A stretch of 32,381 nucleotides of DNA from an uncultured Erysipelotrichaceae bacterium (GTDB lineage: Bacteria > Bacillota_I > Bacilli_A > RFN20 > CAG-826), in assembly GCA_902773005.1 (NCBI GenBank), contig CACYCS010000025.1, positions 1 to 32,381 of the forward strand. Direction: 5' to 3'. This document shows, in pieces, positions 1-8,165 of this stretch (the first letter of the stretch is position 1; each line of letters begins with the position of its first letter). The position numbers were made by a program, and so were the translations under genes. Under the pieces are notes generated by a model that worked only from the letters and a program-made list of their open reading frames with translations, searched no databases and had not been told where the DNA came from.

Positions 1-287
1 AAAGGGCGTCCCGAAACTTCACGGTTTACATCTCTAAGCCGATTCAAAATACCGACCGCTGAGGTCCGCCGCGCGACCGTCGGGGTTCGCCCCGGCGGCC
101 GTTGCGCTCCGCAGAACGCACTTTGTGCTTTTTCCCATTTTTATATGCCAATCAAAGATGAACTATATTTTTATCATTTCTAAGCCGCAAAAAAGGCTAT
201 ATTTAGTTAATTAATGCAGGATTTCACGTTCTTGTGATAGATTTTGATTGTTCGAAAAAACGCAGCCATCGGCCACGTTCATTTTTC
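1..287. other. Intergenic stretch with GC-rich UUCG hairpin
   Basis: I see no coding region here. Positions 71-107 fold on the plus strand into a long stem: 71-77 pairs with 101-107 and 77/78-85 pairs with 90-98 around a TTCG tetraloop (86-89), with a small internal bulge. A weak GCAC-TTT-GTGC hairpin followed by T residues lies at about 118-135. This could be the 3' end of a structured RNA cut by the window edge, or a terminator of an upstream gene. I cannot name the RNA. The right part (180-250) is AT-rich and then runs into the terminator of the response regulator gene. Confidence 0.4.
255..278 (-). terminator. Rho-independent terminator of the response regulator gene
   Basis: On the minus strand ACGTGGCC (278-271) pairs with GGCTGCGT (267-260) around a 3-nt loop, with two G-T wobbles, and is followed directly by six T residues (260-255). 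It lies just after the stop codon of the response regulator. Confidence 0.8.
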
Positions 288-1058
288 CTATTCTTCGTAG
301 GTCGCGTCGAATAACGCCCACGAATATTGGCTCATGTATTCGCCGCGATAGCTTCTTATCGCCTCCGGATCGCCTTTCTTATAGGCGTAGGCATCGCATT
401 CGATCTTGCTCGGATCGATGAAGCACTCCTTGTACCGCTTCACGAACACATCGCTTTGGCCAAGGGAATTCAAGGTATCCTGAATGTCGGCGATCAGATT
501 GCGCAGATACGACTTATGGTCCTCTTCCCAGAGAACCGCATTCAGCTCATTGATGTTCGTGGCCGCGCCTTCGCGGTCGACGAGATAGGCGAATAGCTCC
601 TTCGATTTCTTATAGGAGAATTTGACGGGCACTCCCCCATAGAATACCTCAAAGCTTCCGAAACATTTGACTTTGAGGCCCCTGCTGAAATTCTCCCCTA
701 CGGGGTTGCGGAGGTTCTCTAGCTCAAAAAGGACCTTCTCTTTGGTGACGGGCTTGCTGATATAGCCAGAGGCGCGGATCTTCAGCGCATCGAAGGCGTA
801 AGCGTCATAGGCGGTCACGAAGACGATATTCACCTTGGGATTCACGCCCTTCAGGGATTTCGCGAGGCGGATGCCATTCATCCCGGTCATCTCGATGTCG
901 AGGAAGGCGATGTCGATCTGCTTGTCCTGGCACTCCTCCCAGGCTTTGAGGGGATTCGAAAAGGAAAGGATCTCTTCCTCTTTGTTCAAAGCGGAAGTCA
1001 CGGCCTTCTCAAGTCGCAACAGCTGAAGCGGCTCATCGTCGACAAGCAGAATCCTCAT
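288..1058 (-). CDS. Response regulator, REC plus SARP-like winged-helix output domain
   Basis: Two-component response regulator and probable transcription factor. The N-terminal receiver domain (about residues 1-118) has the acidic pair D7/D8, the phospho-acceptor D54 in AFLD, T82 in VFVTAY and K102 in SKPV, so it should be phosphorylatable. The C-terminal part (about 128-256) starts KVKCFGSFEVFYGG and continues KKSKELFAYLVDREG...LNAVLWEE, the pattern of winged-helix domains of the SARP/OmpR type, with a short BTAD-like tail. No histidine kinase is in the window, so its input is unknown. The ATG at 1058 is preceded by AAGGAG at good spacing. The gene has its own promoter and terminator and points the same way as the large operon upstream of it, but is separated from it by 513 bp and a terminator. 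Confidence 0.85.
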   Translation of the reverse strand: MRILLVDDEPLQLLRLEKAVTSALNKEEEILSFSNPLKAWEECQDKQIDIAFLDIEMTGMNGIRLAKSLKGVNPKVNIVFVTAYDAYAFDALKIRASGYISKPVTKEKVLFELENLRNPVGENFSRGLKVKCFGSFEVFYGGVPVKFSYKKSKELFAYLVDREGAATNINELNAVLWEEDHKSYLRNLIADIQDTLNSLGQSDVFVKRYKECFIDPSKIECDAYAYKKGDPEAIRSYRGEYMSQYSWALFDATYEE

Positions 1059-1571
1059 CGATCATTTCTCCTTTTTATATGGCCTTGGGGATGCGGCTAA
1101 CCCTCTATTCAATATTAGCAGTCGCATCTATCGGAATAAATTCCGAGGCAAGCACACAAAAACAAAATCGGCGTTTGCCTAACTACCATATCTTGCGCCA
1201 CAAAGCGCCACAAAAGTGTCACTAAATGAAAGGGCAATCAAGACAAGCGGATCATAATTCTTGCATCAGACTAAGGCAAAATAGAGAAACGCCCACTGGT
1301 GAGTCTATAGCCTCTGTTTGCGTGTCTAAGAATGTATTTGTTCTAAAATGGCGCCTCTAGGAATGGCCAACGCAAAAAAGACATTCTATGTTGTTTATTC
1401 GAAAGGCCGAATTGGGGAAACACTGTTTACCCAATCTCAAAACGCCCCCATCGCGAGGGAAGGACGGAGGTTCTGCCAAAAGGCAATGCCTCGATCTTTG
1501 CAAGCGAATATCAGACCATCATTCCGTCAAAGGAAGAGCTATTGAAACTGATAGACGAAAAAGAACCCGCA
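1059..1571. other. Intergenic region between response regulator and large operon
   Basis: This stretch holds the response-regulator promoter and palindrome (1112-1145), a tandem 11-bp repeat containing GCGCCACAAA (about 1195-1216), a copy of GCCACAAAAGTG at 1207-1218 that recurs at 30110-30121, a coding relic on the plus strand (1470-1589) and the terminator of the large operon (1558-1584). Between 1220 and 1465 I see no gene with a ribosome site. Confidence 0.5.
1112..1145 (-). promoter_or_regulatory. Promoter of the response regulator gene with palindromic operator candidate
   Basis: On the minus strand an extended -10 element TGC-TAATAT occupies 1120-1112. The perfect palindrome CGGAAT-AA-ATTCCG at 1132-1145 covers the -35 region, which has no good -35 hexamer. 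This layout suits an activator or repressor site; self-regulation is only an inference. Confidence 0.5.
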
Positions 1572-1589
1572 TCACTGCGAGTTCAATAA
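1470..1589 (+). pseudogene. Remnant of the C-terminus of a YhcG/DUF1016-type nuclease
   Basis: One plus-strand frame reads VLPKGNASIFASEYQTIIPS then KEELLKLIDEKEPASLRVQ and a TAA stop at 1587-1589. The pattern ASEYQ...PSKEELLKLIDE resembles the last residues of YhcG/DUF1016 (PD-(D/E)XK) family proteins, which often end with FAS-x-Y-x-x-x-L-P-x-x-E-E-L. Upstream of 1470 the frame gives no recognisable protein and no start with a ribosome site, so I read it as a decayed 3' end. Recognition is by eye from a 39-residue match. The relic runs 18 bp into the 3' end of the convergent 1013-residue gene and contains that operon's terminator. Confidence 0.35.
1558..1584 (-). terminator. Terminator of the large operon
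   Basis: On the minus strand GAACTCGCA (1584-1576) pairs with TGCGGGTTC (1571-1563) around a GTGA tetraloop, followed by five T residues (1562-1558). The stem overlaps the last codons and the stop codon (1574-1572) of the 1013-residue gene. It is the only strong minus-strand terminator I found between 19632 and this point. Confidence 0.85.
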
Positions 1590-4500
1590 GGTGATGAAGT
1601 CGTTCCTCTCCATCGGGGCGTAGAAGTAATACCCCTGCATGTTGACGGTCGGATCGATCTCCTTGATGAGGTTGTACTGGTCGAGGTTCTCGACGCCGAC
1701 GACGGTAGCCGGGAGGGATTTCTCCTTCGCGTGATTAAGAAGCATCGTGAGGTCTTTGAGCTTCGTCTGGTTCGTGTCGATGCCGTGGACGTTGTAGCGG
1801 CCGATCTTGATCTCGGAGAAGCCAAGGCGCAATACCTCATCGCAAGAGAGGTATTTGCCGCTATACTGGTCGACGACGAGGACGACGTGGAAGGACTGGA
1901 GCATCTTCGAGATCGCGATGAATTGCTCGGCATGGTCGAAGGCGTCCTTCTCGGTGATCTCGAACGAGACGAAGTTCCGCGGGAACTCGAATTCCCTTTG
2001 TATCGCCTCGAGGTCCTTGGCGAAGAATTCGTCGAGGAAGAAGGAGACATCGGTATTGATGGCGAGGCGGTTGAAGCCCATTTGCTTCAAGGTGAAGCCG
2101 CCGACGGTCTGGAAGGATTGGCCAAGGTAGCGGAGCAAGGCGGTCGAGATCATGGCGATCTTGCCGTTGGCGGCCGCGACCCTGACGAGTTCGTCCGGGT
2201 TGAAGACGATGTGGCGGTAAGTATCTTGAATACGGAGGAGGAGCTCCGCGCCATAGATCTTCTTGTCGAGGGGATGGACCATCGGCTGGAAGTTGACGCC
2301 GAAGGTCGCGTTGCCGAACTGCTCGTTGATGACCGAGAGGATGAATTCCCTTCTCGAGGCCGGACGGATGTAGTCGGAGTCATCGAAGTAGACGCGGTCC
2401 TTGAAATACTCGTACTTCTTTCCGCCATAATCGCGATAGACGTGGCGGACGAAGTCGAGGGAGGTCGCAAAGCCCTGCGGGTAGTTCATCGGGAGGTAGG
2501 TGATGTCAAGGGAGTACTTGTCATCGCCTTCGTAGACGATGTCCTTGGTGAGGAGGTAGATGTCCTCGACGCGGTTCAATAGGTCAACCTGACCCGTGAC
2601 GGGGAGGACGAGGCCGAGGCATTGCTGGTCGAAGCGGAACACCGCTTCTTTTTCGTTCAGGACCTTCTTGACCTTCTCGATGAAGCTGCGGAGCAATAAT
2701 AGGTAGCCTTCGCTTCCGTATTTGGCGACGAGCTCGGATTGGTTATCGATGCGAAGAAGCAGCAAATACCCGGAGTCGCCGACAAGATAATGGTTATCCA
2801 TCTCTTCCATGAGCGAAGCGAAGGAGTTGATGAGGAGGTCGCGGTCGTAGCGGTCCGCCGCTCCTTCCGCAGCTTCGGTCTTCATGACCATGAGGGTCGG
2901 GTTTACGACGCGGCGCGTCTCCAAGGCGAGCGAGATCTCATAGGTCCCCTTCTTGTCGGAGAAGACCTTCTTGTCGCCGACCTTAAGCGGGCAATCCTTG
3001 CAAGGCGATTTCCTATCGAAGAGGCATTCGTGGCAAATCCCGCCGAGTTTGGCGCTAGGGAATAGCCTACTGGCCGATTCGCTTAAGGCGAGCAATTTGT
3101 AGGATTCCCTATCGATCTGATAGGTCGCGGTCGAAGAGGCGGTAAGCAGCGCCTCGAACCTGCGATGCGCCTCAACCGTTTGCTCAATCGATTGCCCGAT
3201 CACGTAGCTGGCCGCGATATGGTAGCAAGCTGCGCTCAGCGCTTCTTGCTGGTAGGAATCGATCCAGGGCCTTCTGGAACGATGGACCATGTAGATGAAC
3301 CCATCGGGCTCGCCTTCTCTAATAAGGATATATAGGAAGCCGGATTCGAGTCCGAAGCGGTCGCAGAACTTGGCGAATTCGCCGGTCGCGTGGTCGCGGC
3401 GCGAGAAGAAATAGACGTGGCTCTTATCGGCCACCGCGTTCAAGGCGGTGACGAATCTATTTTCGACGCGCATCCCTAGGCGGAATGGCTCATCCGTCCC
3501 GACGGCATCCTTCACGATGTAGCCGCCGATCTCGGAGTCGAAGGCCACGATGCCGGCCGATTCGAATCCCGATTCGCGCATCATGGAATTGAGGACGTCC
3601 GCCATCTTGGCGCGGACCTCTTCCTTGTTCCCTCGGTCAGAGGTAATCGCGGAGATATTGTAGAGGATGCGCGACATCTGGTTGAAGTACATCGAGTCCT
3701 TCATCACGGTGATATCGTCGATGCCGTGCAACCTATTCGGCAAATAGAGGTTGCTGATCTCGCCTTGGCGCTTCGCGTAATAGAGGTCAGGGAAGATCTC
3801 GTGGACCGCGGAGAAAGGATAGGCGACGATCGAATAATGGGCCGGGATGATCTTCATGCCGCTAGGCGAGCGGATCGAGAAGGCGATCGAGCCAAGAAGC
3901 ATATCGAAGCGGTCCTTGACGCCCGAGAAGCTATCGATGCGCGGGAGGAAGATATAGGCGCTTCGATGGTCATCGGAAGTCATGAGGAGGCGATCATCAT
4001 AAGAGGAGAACGCCTCGTCCATGCGCTTCAATAGGCGCGCTAGGTCATCATTGGACAGCCCTTCTTTGCCGGATTCGTAATAGACCTCGGCGACGACGTT
4101 GCGGAAGTTCTTCGAGGAGGCGATGATGTTGCCTAGCGACTCGATGAAGCTCTTGACGGTGACCGCGCCTTCATAGACGGGATCCTTCACGAGGTCGAAC
4201 GTCGAATAATCGAGGCTGCCGAAGATCAGCACGCTATTGGCGAAGCTTTCCTTGACTTGCTTGACCGCTTTGTTGAGCTCATCGAATTCCTCGACGCTCC
4301 CTTGCGGATAATAGGCAAGGTCGCTCGAGGCGCTATTGATCTTGCGGTAATTCTCTAAGGTCGCGGCATATAGCCCATCGTTATAATAGGTCCCCATCGT
4401 CTTGATGATGAAGTAGATGAGGAAGGCGAATCCCCCGCCGAAAAGCACCGATAAAACGATCACGGCGATCAGGAATCCGATCCCTCCGATCGTCGCATAT

Positions 4501-4613
4501 AGGACCAAAAGGATCACGGCGATCAGCACGAAGCTAGATAAGGCCGCGACGCAGATGATCGCGTAATGCGAGAATAGTTTCCGTAGTGTCGGGGTTTTGT
4601 TCACGTTTTTCAT
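1572..4613 (-). CDS. Membrane protein with degenerate GGDEF and EAL domains (probable c-di-GMP receptor or scaffold)
   Basis: 1013 residues. Two membrane helices span about 15-72. A GGDEF-like fold without signature follows (about 100-290), then a GAF-like region (about 305-480), a PAS-like segment with a four-cysteine cluster C527-x2-C530-x7-C538-x2-C541 (metal or redox site candidate), a second degenerate GGDEF domain (about 611-745, reading RFDQQC where RxGGDEF should be) and an EAL domain (757-1013). In the EAL domain E790, N853, E885, K936, E975 and Q993 are present, but the metal-binding DD pair is D915-Q916 and the acid of AEGVE is V972. Loss of both makes phosphodiesterase activity unlikely; c-di-GMP binding or protein docking is more plausible. 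It is last in the operon, 5 bp after the preceding gene, with a weak ribosome site, which suggests translational coupling. Confidence 0.8.
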   Translation of the reverse strand: MKNVNKTPTLRKLFSHYAIICVAALSSFVLIAVILLVLYATIGGIGFLIAVIVLSVLFGGGFAFLIYFIIKTMGTYYNDGLYAATLENYRKINSASSDLAYYPQGSVEEFDELNKAVKQVKESFANSVLIFGSLDYSTFDLVKDPVYEGAVTVKSFIESLGNIIASSKNFRNVVAEVYYESGKEGLSNDDLARLLKRMDEAFSSYDDRLLMTSDDHRSAYIFLPRIDSFSGVKDRFDMLLGSIAFSIRSPSGMKIIPAHYSIVAYPFSAVHEIFPDLYYAKRQGEISNLYLPNRLHGIDDITVMKDSMYFNQMSRILYNISAITSDRGNKEEVRAKMADVLNSMMRESGFESAGIVAFDSEIGGYIVKDAVGTDEPFRLGMRVENRFVTALNAVADKSHVYFFSRRDHATGEFAKFCDRFGLESGFLYILIREGEPDGFIYMVHRSRRPWIDSYQQEALSAACYHIAASYVIGQSIEQTVEAHRRFEALLTASSTATYQIDRESYKLLALSESASRLFPSAKLGGICHECLFDRKSPCKDCPLKVGDKKVFSDKKGTYEISLALETRRVVNPTLMVMKTEAAEGAADRYDRDLLINSFASLMEEMDNHYLVGDSGYLLLLRIDNQSELVAKYGSEGYLLLLRSFIEKVKKVLNEKEAVFRFDQQCLGLVLPVTGQVDLLNRVEDIYLLTKDIVYEGDDKYSLDITYLPMNYPQGFATSLDFVRHVYRDYGGKKYEYFKDRVYFDDSDYIRPASRREFILSVINEQFGNATFGVNFQPMVHPLDKKIYGAELLLRIQDTYRHIVFNPDELVRVAAANGKIAMISTALLRYLGQSFQTVGGFTLKQMGFNRLAINTDVSFFLDEFFAKDLEAIQREFEFPRNFVSFEITEKDAFDHAEQFIAISKMLQSFHVVLVVDQYSGKYLSCDEVLRLGFSEIKIGRYNVHGIDTNQTKLKDLTMLLNHAKEKSLPATVVGVENLDQYNLIKEIDPTVNMQGYYFYAPMERNDFITLLNSQ

Positions 4614-4618
4614 AATTG

Positions 4619-5350
4619 CTACCCCATGATGTCGGTTCGCCCGATGTCGCCGATCGTGGTGACGATGGCTTTGCCGATGTCGTTGAATTTCGATAAGGCC
4701 GCCGCGTATTCGTTCACGGTGTAGGGCTTATCGAGGAAGCGCGCGATGACCTTGACCCCAAGGAAAGGGATCTGGCAAAGGCTGCAAGCCATGGCCACGC
4801 CGCCCAAAGTGCTATCTAGCACCACTCTTTCCCTTTTCCCGAAGAGCTTGCCGTCCACATCGTATTCGACGAGCTGGGTGCTTGCGGTGAAGACGACGTT
4901 GGTCGAGACGTAGGTCGCGCGGTAATAGGCGGCATCAGTTTTGGACTCGAGGGATTTCTCGAGGTAGGAGAGGACGTCTGGCTGGCTAGCGTAGTTTGCA
5001 GGCATGAGCGGGATCTGCCCGAAATGGGTCTCGATGTCGGCGGTCTGGTCGACATCGGCGGCGTAGGTGATCTGGGAAATCGCGATGTCGCCGAGCTTCC
5101 AGTCCTTGCTATAGGCGGTCGCTTTGCCGACCGAGAAGACGAGGATCACCATGTATTTCTGGACGAGGTAAAGGACGAGGGAAGAACTCAAATAGTTCGA
5201 ATACACTTGGCCTAAGACGAGGACCTCCTGGTTGAAGATCCGCCCGAGGACGATCGGGAAGCGGTCGAAGACGACTTCCCTGCGCTTGTCGGACATGATC
5301 GATTCGAAATAGAGGACGTCGTCATGGCTCGAGCCGACGATCATGATCAT
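4619..5350 (-). CDS. Nucleoside phosphorylase/MTAN-fold protein, probably inactive
   Basis: 243 residues with the layout of the PNP/UDP phosphorylase superfamily, closest by eye to 5'-methylthioadenosine/S-adenosylhomocysteine nucleosidase: MIMIVGSSHDDV matches the GAMEEEV start, KLGDIAISQITYAADVDQT and FGQIPLMP match the mid-domain substrate loop, and VAMACSLCQIPFLGVKVIARF matches the C-terminal core. The three MTAN catalytic acids do not align well: E12 corresponds to D11, E174 to T181, and D197 to R204. I infer a sensor or regulatory pseudoenzyme rather than a nucleosidase. The ATG at 5350 has AAGGAGG at 9-nt spacing and overlaps the previous stop by 4 bp. It lies between two c-di-GMP-domain genes, an unusual place for this fold. 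The alignment is by eye. Confidence 0.6.
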   Translation of the reverse strand: MIMIVGSSHDDVLYFESIMSDKRREVVFDRFPIVLGRIFNQEVLVLGQVYSNYLSSSLVLYLVQKYMVILVFSVGKATAYSKDWKLGDIAISQITYAADVDQTADIETHFGQIPLMPANYASQPDVLSYLEKSLESKTDAAYYRATYVSTNVVFTASTQLVEYDVDGKLFGKRERVVLDSTLGGVAMACSLCQIPFLGVKVIARFLDKPYTVNEYAAALSKFNDIGKAIVTTIGDIGRTDIMG

Positions 5351-6909
5351 TGTTCACTGCCTCCTTCCTCTTCGGACTGGGTCTCGAACGGATTGTCGAG
5401 GAGGAACCTCTCGTATTTTTCGCGGGGCAAGGCCTGCGAATAATAGAATCCCTGGATGACGTCGCATCTAGCGCGGCGCAAGATGTCGATCTGCTCCTTG
5501 GAGTCAGCGCCTTCTGCGATGACTTCTAGGCCCGAGATTTTGCAAAGTCCGATCGAGAGGCGGACGACTTCGCGGGCGCGCTCATCGGTTGCGATGTTAT
5601 CGACGTAGGACTTATCGATCTTGACCGCGTCGAAGGGGATACGACGGAGGTTCGAGATGTTGGAATAGCCGATTCCGAAGTCGTCCATGAGGATGCGGAT
5701 CCCCTGCTGGCGGAGCTTCTTGATGATCGAGACGGAGAGGAATTGGTTGGCTTGCGAGGTGGTCTCGGTGATCTCAATCTCGATGAGGTTATGCTCGATT
5801 TTGGCATCGTCGATCATCTTGATGACCGAGGTTAGGAAGTCGCTAGAATAGAATTCGTAAAGCGAGAAGTTGACCGAGACGGGAATTAGCCTCCTGCCGC
5901 GCCTTTTCGCGTCTCCTAGGTCTTTGCAGACCTGACGGAAGACATAGGTATCGAGCTCATGGATAAGGCCCGCAGCCTCGATCTTGTCCATGAATTTTCC
6001 AGGTCCCAATAGGCCGCGGGTCGGAGATTCCCAGCGGACTAGAGCCTCAGAGGAGGTGAATCTTTCTTGCTTAAGCGAGTACTTCGGCTGGTAGAAGACC
6101 TTGAACTCGCCTTTCTCAAAGGCTTGGATGATCTCATCGATCTCGCTTTTGGAGTTGGTCTTCTTCATCGAGGGATCGAAATAGGTGATGGCCTCGAAGT
6201 TGCTCTCGGCGGCGTCTCTAGCGAGCATCGCGTTGCCGATATTGTCGATCAAATTGGTTGCCTTATCGACCGGAGCGATGCCAAAGAAAGGCTGGACGTA
6301 GATATGGTAACGATGCTCCTCGACCATCGCGTAGATCTCGTCGCGAATCGCGACGGCGAGGTCGTTCACATCCTTCTCGTCGCGGTCGATCGCATAGACT
6401 AGGAAGGTGCCGCGGTCGAAGCAGAAAAGGTGCTTCCTGTGGTCGAATTTGCCGGTGCGCTTGGCAAACATCTTGTCGAGGATCGCGGCGATGCGGCGAT
6501 TGACGTCGGCCATTTCGCCGTTTGTCCTGATGCCGCGGCCCGCCGCATATTCCGAAGGCGAGAAAGCGATGATCCACTGCTCCTTGCCCGCGTATTTCTT
6601 CCTCTTGGAGCGGAGCAACACCGCCTGCTGGAAGGCATAGAGGTTAAATAGGGGCATCGATTCGCCAAGGGAGTAGAGGTTTTCGAATTCGAGCGATTTG
6701 TTCATCCTCGCCTGGCTATAGAAGCGCGCGAAGAAGAAGAACGCTACCCCGAGGAAGACGATCATGAACCCTAGCATCATGAGGATGATGCCTACTCCTG
6801 CGCCAAAGCCGTTAGTGGCGCTCGTCGCAATCGTTAGTCCCAAGGCGATGAGGGCAAGGCTCCCCGCCACGACCATCAGGGTGAAGAAAGGGGTTTTTAC
6901 GGTTTTCAT
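5347..6909 (-). CDS. Membrane EAL-domain c-di-GMP phosphodiesterase with degenerate GGDEF domain
   Basis: 520 residues. Two N-terminal membrane helices (about 8-30 and 36-62), a degenerate GGDEF domain (about 85-250; CFDRGTF at 163-169 replaces the signature), and a full EAL domain (255-505). The catalytic set is present: E288 in SSEAL, N347 in VSVNFS, E379 in EITE, D409/D410 in MDDFGIGYSN, K430 in VKIDKSYV, E466 in AEGAD and Q486 in IQGFYY; only the second acid of EGVE is changed to D469. It should hydrolyse c-di-GMP to pGpG at the membrane, with the GGDEF-like domain as regulator. The ATG at 6909 overlaps the stop of the signal peptidase gene by 4 bp behind AGGAGGAAGG. Because the operon is led by a c-di-GMP riboswitch, this gene could close a feedback loop. 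Confidence 0.88.
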   Translation of the reverse strand: MKTVKTPFFTLMVVAGSLALIALGLTIATSATNGFGAGVGIILMMLGFMIVFLGVAFFFFARFYSQARMNKSLEFENLYSLGESMPLFNLYAFQQAVLLRSKRKKYAGKEQWIIAFSPSEYAAGRGIRTNGEMADVNRRIAAILDKMFAKRTGKFDHRKHLFCFDRGTFLVYAIDRDEKDVNDLAVAIRDEIYAMVEEHRYHIYVQPFFGIAPVDKATNLIDNIGNAMLARDAAESNFEAITYFDPSMKKTNSKSEIDEIIQAFEKGEFKVFYQPKYSLKQERFTSSEALVRWESPTRGLLGPGKFMDKIEAAGLIHELDTYVFRQVCKDLGDAKRRGRRLIPVSVNFSLYEFYSSDFLTSVIKMIDDAKIEHNLIEIEITETTSQANQFLSVSIIKKLRQQGIRILMDDFGIGYSNISNLRRIPFDAVKIDKSYVDNIATDERAREVVRLSIGLCKISGLEVIAEGADSKEQIDILRRARCDVIQGFYYSQALPREKYERFLLDNPFETQSEEEGGSEQ

Positions 6910-8162
6910 TTCTTTCCTTCCTCCTGTTTCATCTTCATTAGCATCTCCGCCTTGAGCCGTGCCTTATCTTCTGGGGATAAGTCCGACAGGGCGTCGCTTT
7001 TTGGTTTTTCTTCTTTGGGCTTAGACGCTTTCTTTTCTTGCTGCATCTTCGCGAGCATCTCGGCCTTAAGCCTTGCCTTGTCTTCGTCTGATATCCCGGC
7101 GAGCTTATCGTCTTCTTTCCTCGGCTGAGTCTTCTTTTCTTGCTGCATCTTCGCTAGCATCTCAGCCTTTAGCCTCGCCTTGTCTTCGTCTGATATCCCG
7201 GCGAGCTTATCGTCTTTGGGCTTCTCTTCTTTGCCCATCTTCGCGAGCATCTCAGCTTTAAGCCTCGCTTTGTCTTCTTCGCTAAGCCCAGCGAGCTTAT
7301 CGTCTTCTTTCTTTGGCTCATCCGTTTTAGGGGCTTGCTCTATCTTTCTCGAGGCTTGCTTCTCACGGAACATCTCGGTCAGCATCTCTTGCTTAAGTCT
7401 AGCTTTGTCTTCTTCGGTTAGAGTCGGTCCAGCCCCGGACGAGGCTTCTTCCGCTTCGCCTTCTTTCAAGGTTCGGAAGATATCGATCACGGAGGTGATC
7501 ACCAAATAGAACGCCGGGATGAGCAGCAATGCGAATAGCCCTAGAGGGGAGGCGATGAATCCGAACACCCCGCCGAGGAATTGGCTGTTCATCACGACCT
7601 GTCCTAGCACATATTGCTCGGTCACGACCTGGTATTGGTTGATCTTCCATTCGCCGGACATATCGTTGATCCCGGCGAGGATGAAGATGTACCTCCCTTG
7701 CCCCACGGGCTGGGATTCATCGATATGGACCTCGCGAAGCCTATGGGTCATCGGGGTCCCATAAAGCCTATCCGCGGAAGACGCATTGGTCTGATAGGTC
7801 AATGCCGTATCATCGGGCTCGAACCTAGGCGCGGGCGCGTAAACGAAAGTCAGATCGACCTTCTGCCCGTCATTGAAAAGATCAACGATCTCCTCGATCG
7901 GCTTCTTGTAGGTGACGATCGCGGATTTGACCTTGTATTCCGGCTCCATGGAGTCGGTCTGGACGACGAAAGTCCCAACCCCGAATCTTAGCGACTGCCC
8001 ATAGTTCTCGTTCTTATGGATCATCCCGTCGATCGTCGCGGCCGCGGCAAAGGCAAAGATCGCGCCGAAAATCCCGACAAGCACCCACTCGATGATCTTT
8101 CGAGCTTTGCTCTTCGGGCGTTTGGGCTTCTTCTCTTTGTCTTTTCCGAATAGGCCAAGCAT
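6906..8162 (-). CDS. sipW: SipW-type signal peptidase I with repeated C-terminal tail
   Basis: 418 residues. A basic N-terminus precedes a membrane helix (about 22-44). The catalytic serine is S71 in VVQTDSMEP and the histidine of the Ser-His type (ER/SipW class, without the bacterial Lys) is H140 in PMTHRLREV. A second helix lies at about 197-228. Family members usually end there; this one goes on for 190 cytoplasmic, highly charged residues that hold five copies of a 17-residue helix, consensus LSEEDKARLKAEMLAKM, starting at 248, 293, 323, 357 and 395. It presumably cleaves the SipW-cognate signal peptides of the TasA-like proteins encoded upstream in the operon. The start at 8162 follows AAGGAAG and lies 3 bp after the previous stop. 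The symbol reflects family resemblance, not orthology. Confidence 0.85.
   Translation of the reverse strand: MLGLFGKDKEKKPKRPKSKARKIIEWVLVGIFGAIFAFAAAATIDGMIHKNENYGQSLRFGVGTFVVQTDSMEPEYKVKSAIVTYKKPIEEIVDLFNDGQKVDLTFVYAPAPRFEPDDTALTYQTNASSADRLYGTPMTHRLREVHIDESQPVGQGRYIFILAGINDMSGEWKINQYQVVTEQYVLGQVVMNSQFLGGVFGFIASPLGLFALLLIPAFYLVITSVIDIFRTLKEGEAEEASSGAGPTLTEEDKARLKQEMLTEMFREKQASRKIEQAPKTDEPKKEDDKLAGLSEEDKARLKAEMLAKMGKEEKPKDDKLAGISDEDKARLKAEMLAKMQQEKKTQPRKEDDKLAGISDEDKARLKAEMLAKMQQEKKASKPKEEKPKSDALSDLSPEDKARLKAEMLMKMKQEEGKK
6930..7421 (-). repeat. Five-copy helical repeat in the signal peptidase tail
   Basis: Encodes the five copies of [LI]-[ST]-x-E-D-K-A-R-L-K-x-E-M-L-x-x-M separated by variable Lys/Glu/Pro linkers (residues 248-411). 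Copies 3 and 4 are identical in protein and nearly so in DNA, pointing to recent duplication. The same motif ends the 116-residue membrane protein at 19674-20024. Confidence 0.85.
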
Positions 8163-8165
8163 CCT

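Noticed and set aside
71-107. tRNA T-arm reading of GGGGTTCGCCCC
   Set aside because: The loop is 4 nt (TTCG tetraloop), not the 7-nt T loop, and no acceptor, D or anticodon arms are present.
1731-2582. 283-codon plus-strand frame inside the 1013-residue gene
   Set aside because: Strongly acidic V/D/E-rich shadow of the EAL coding region, no ribosome site, no domain.
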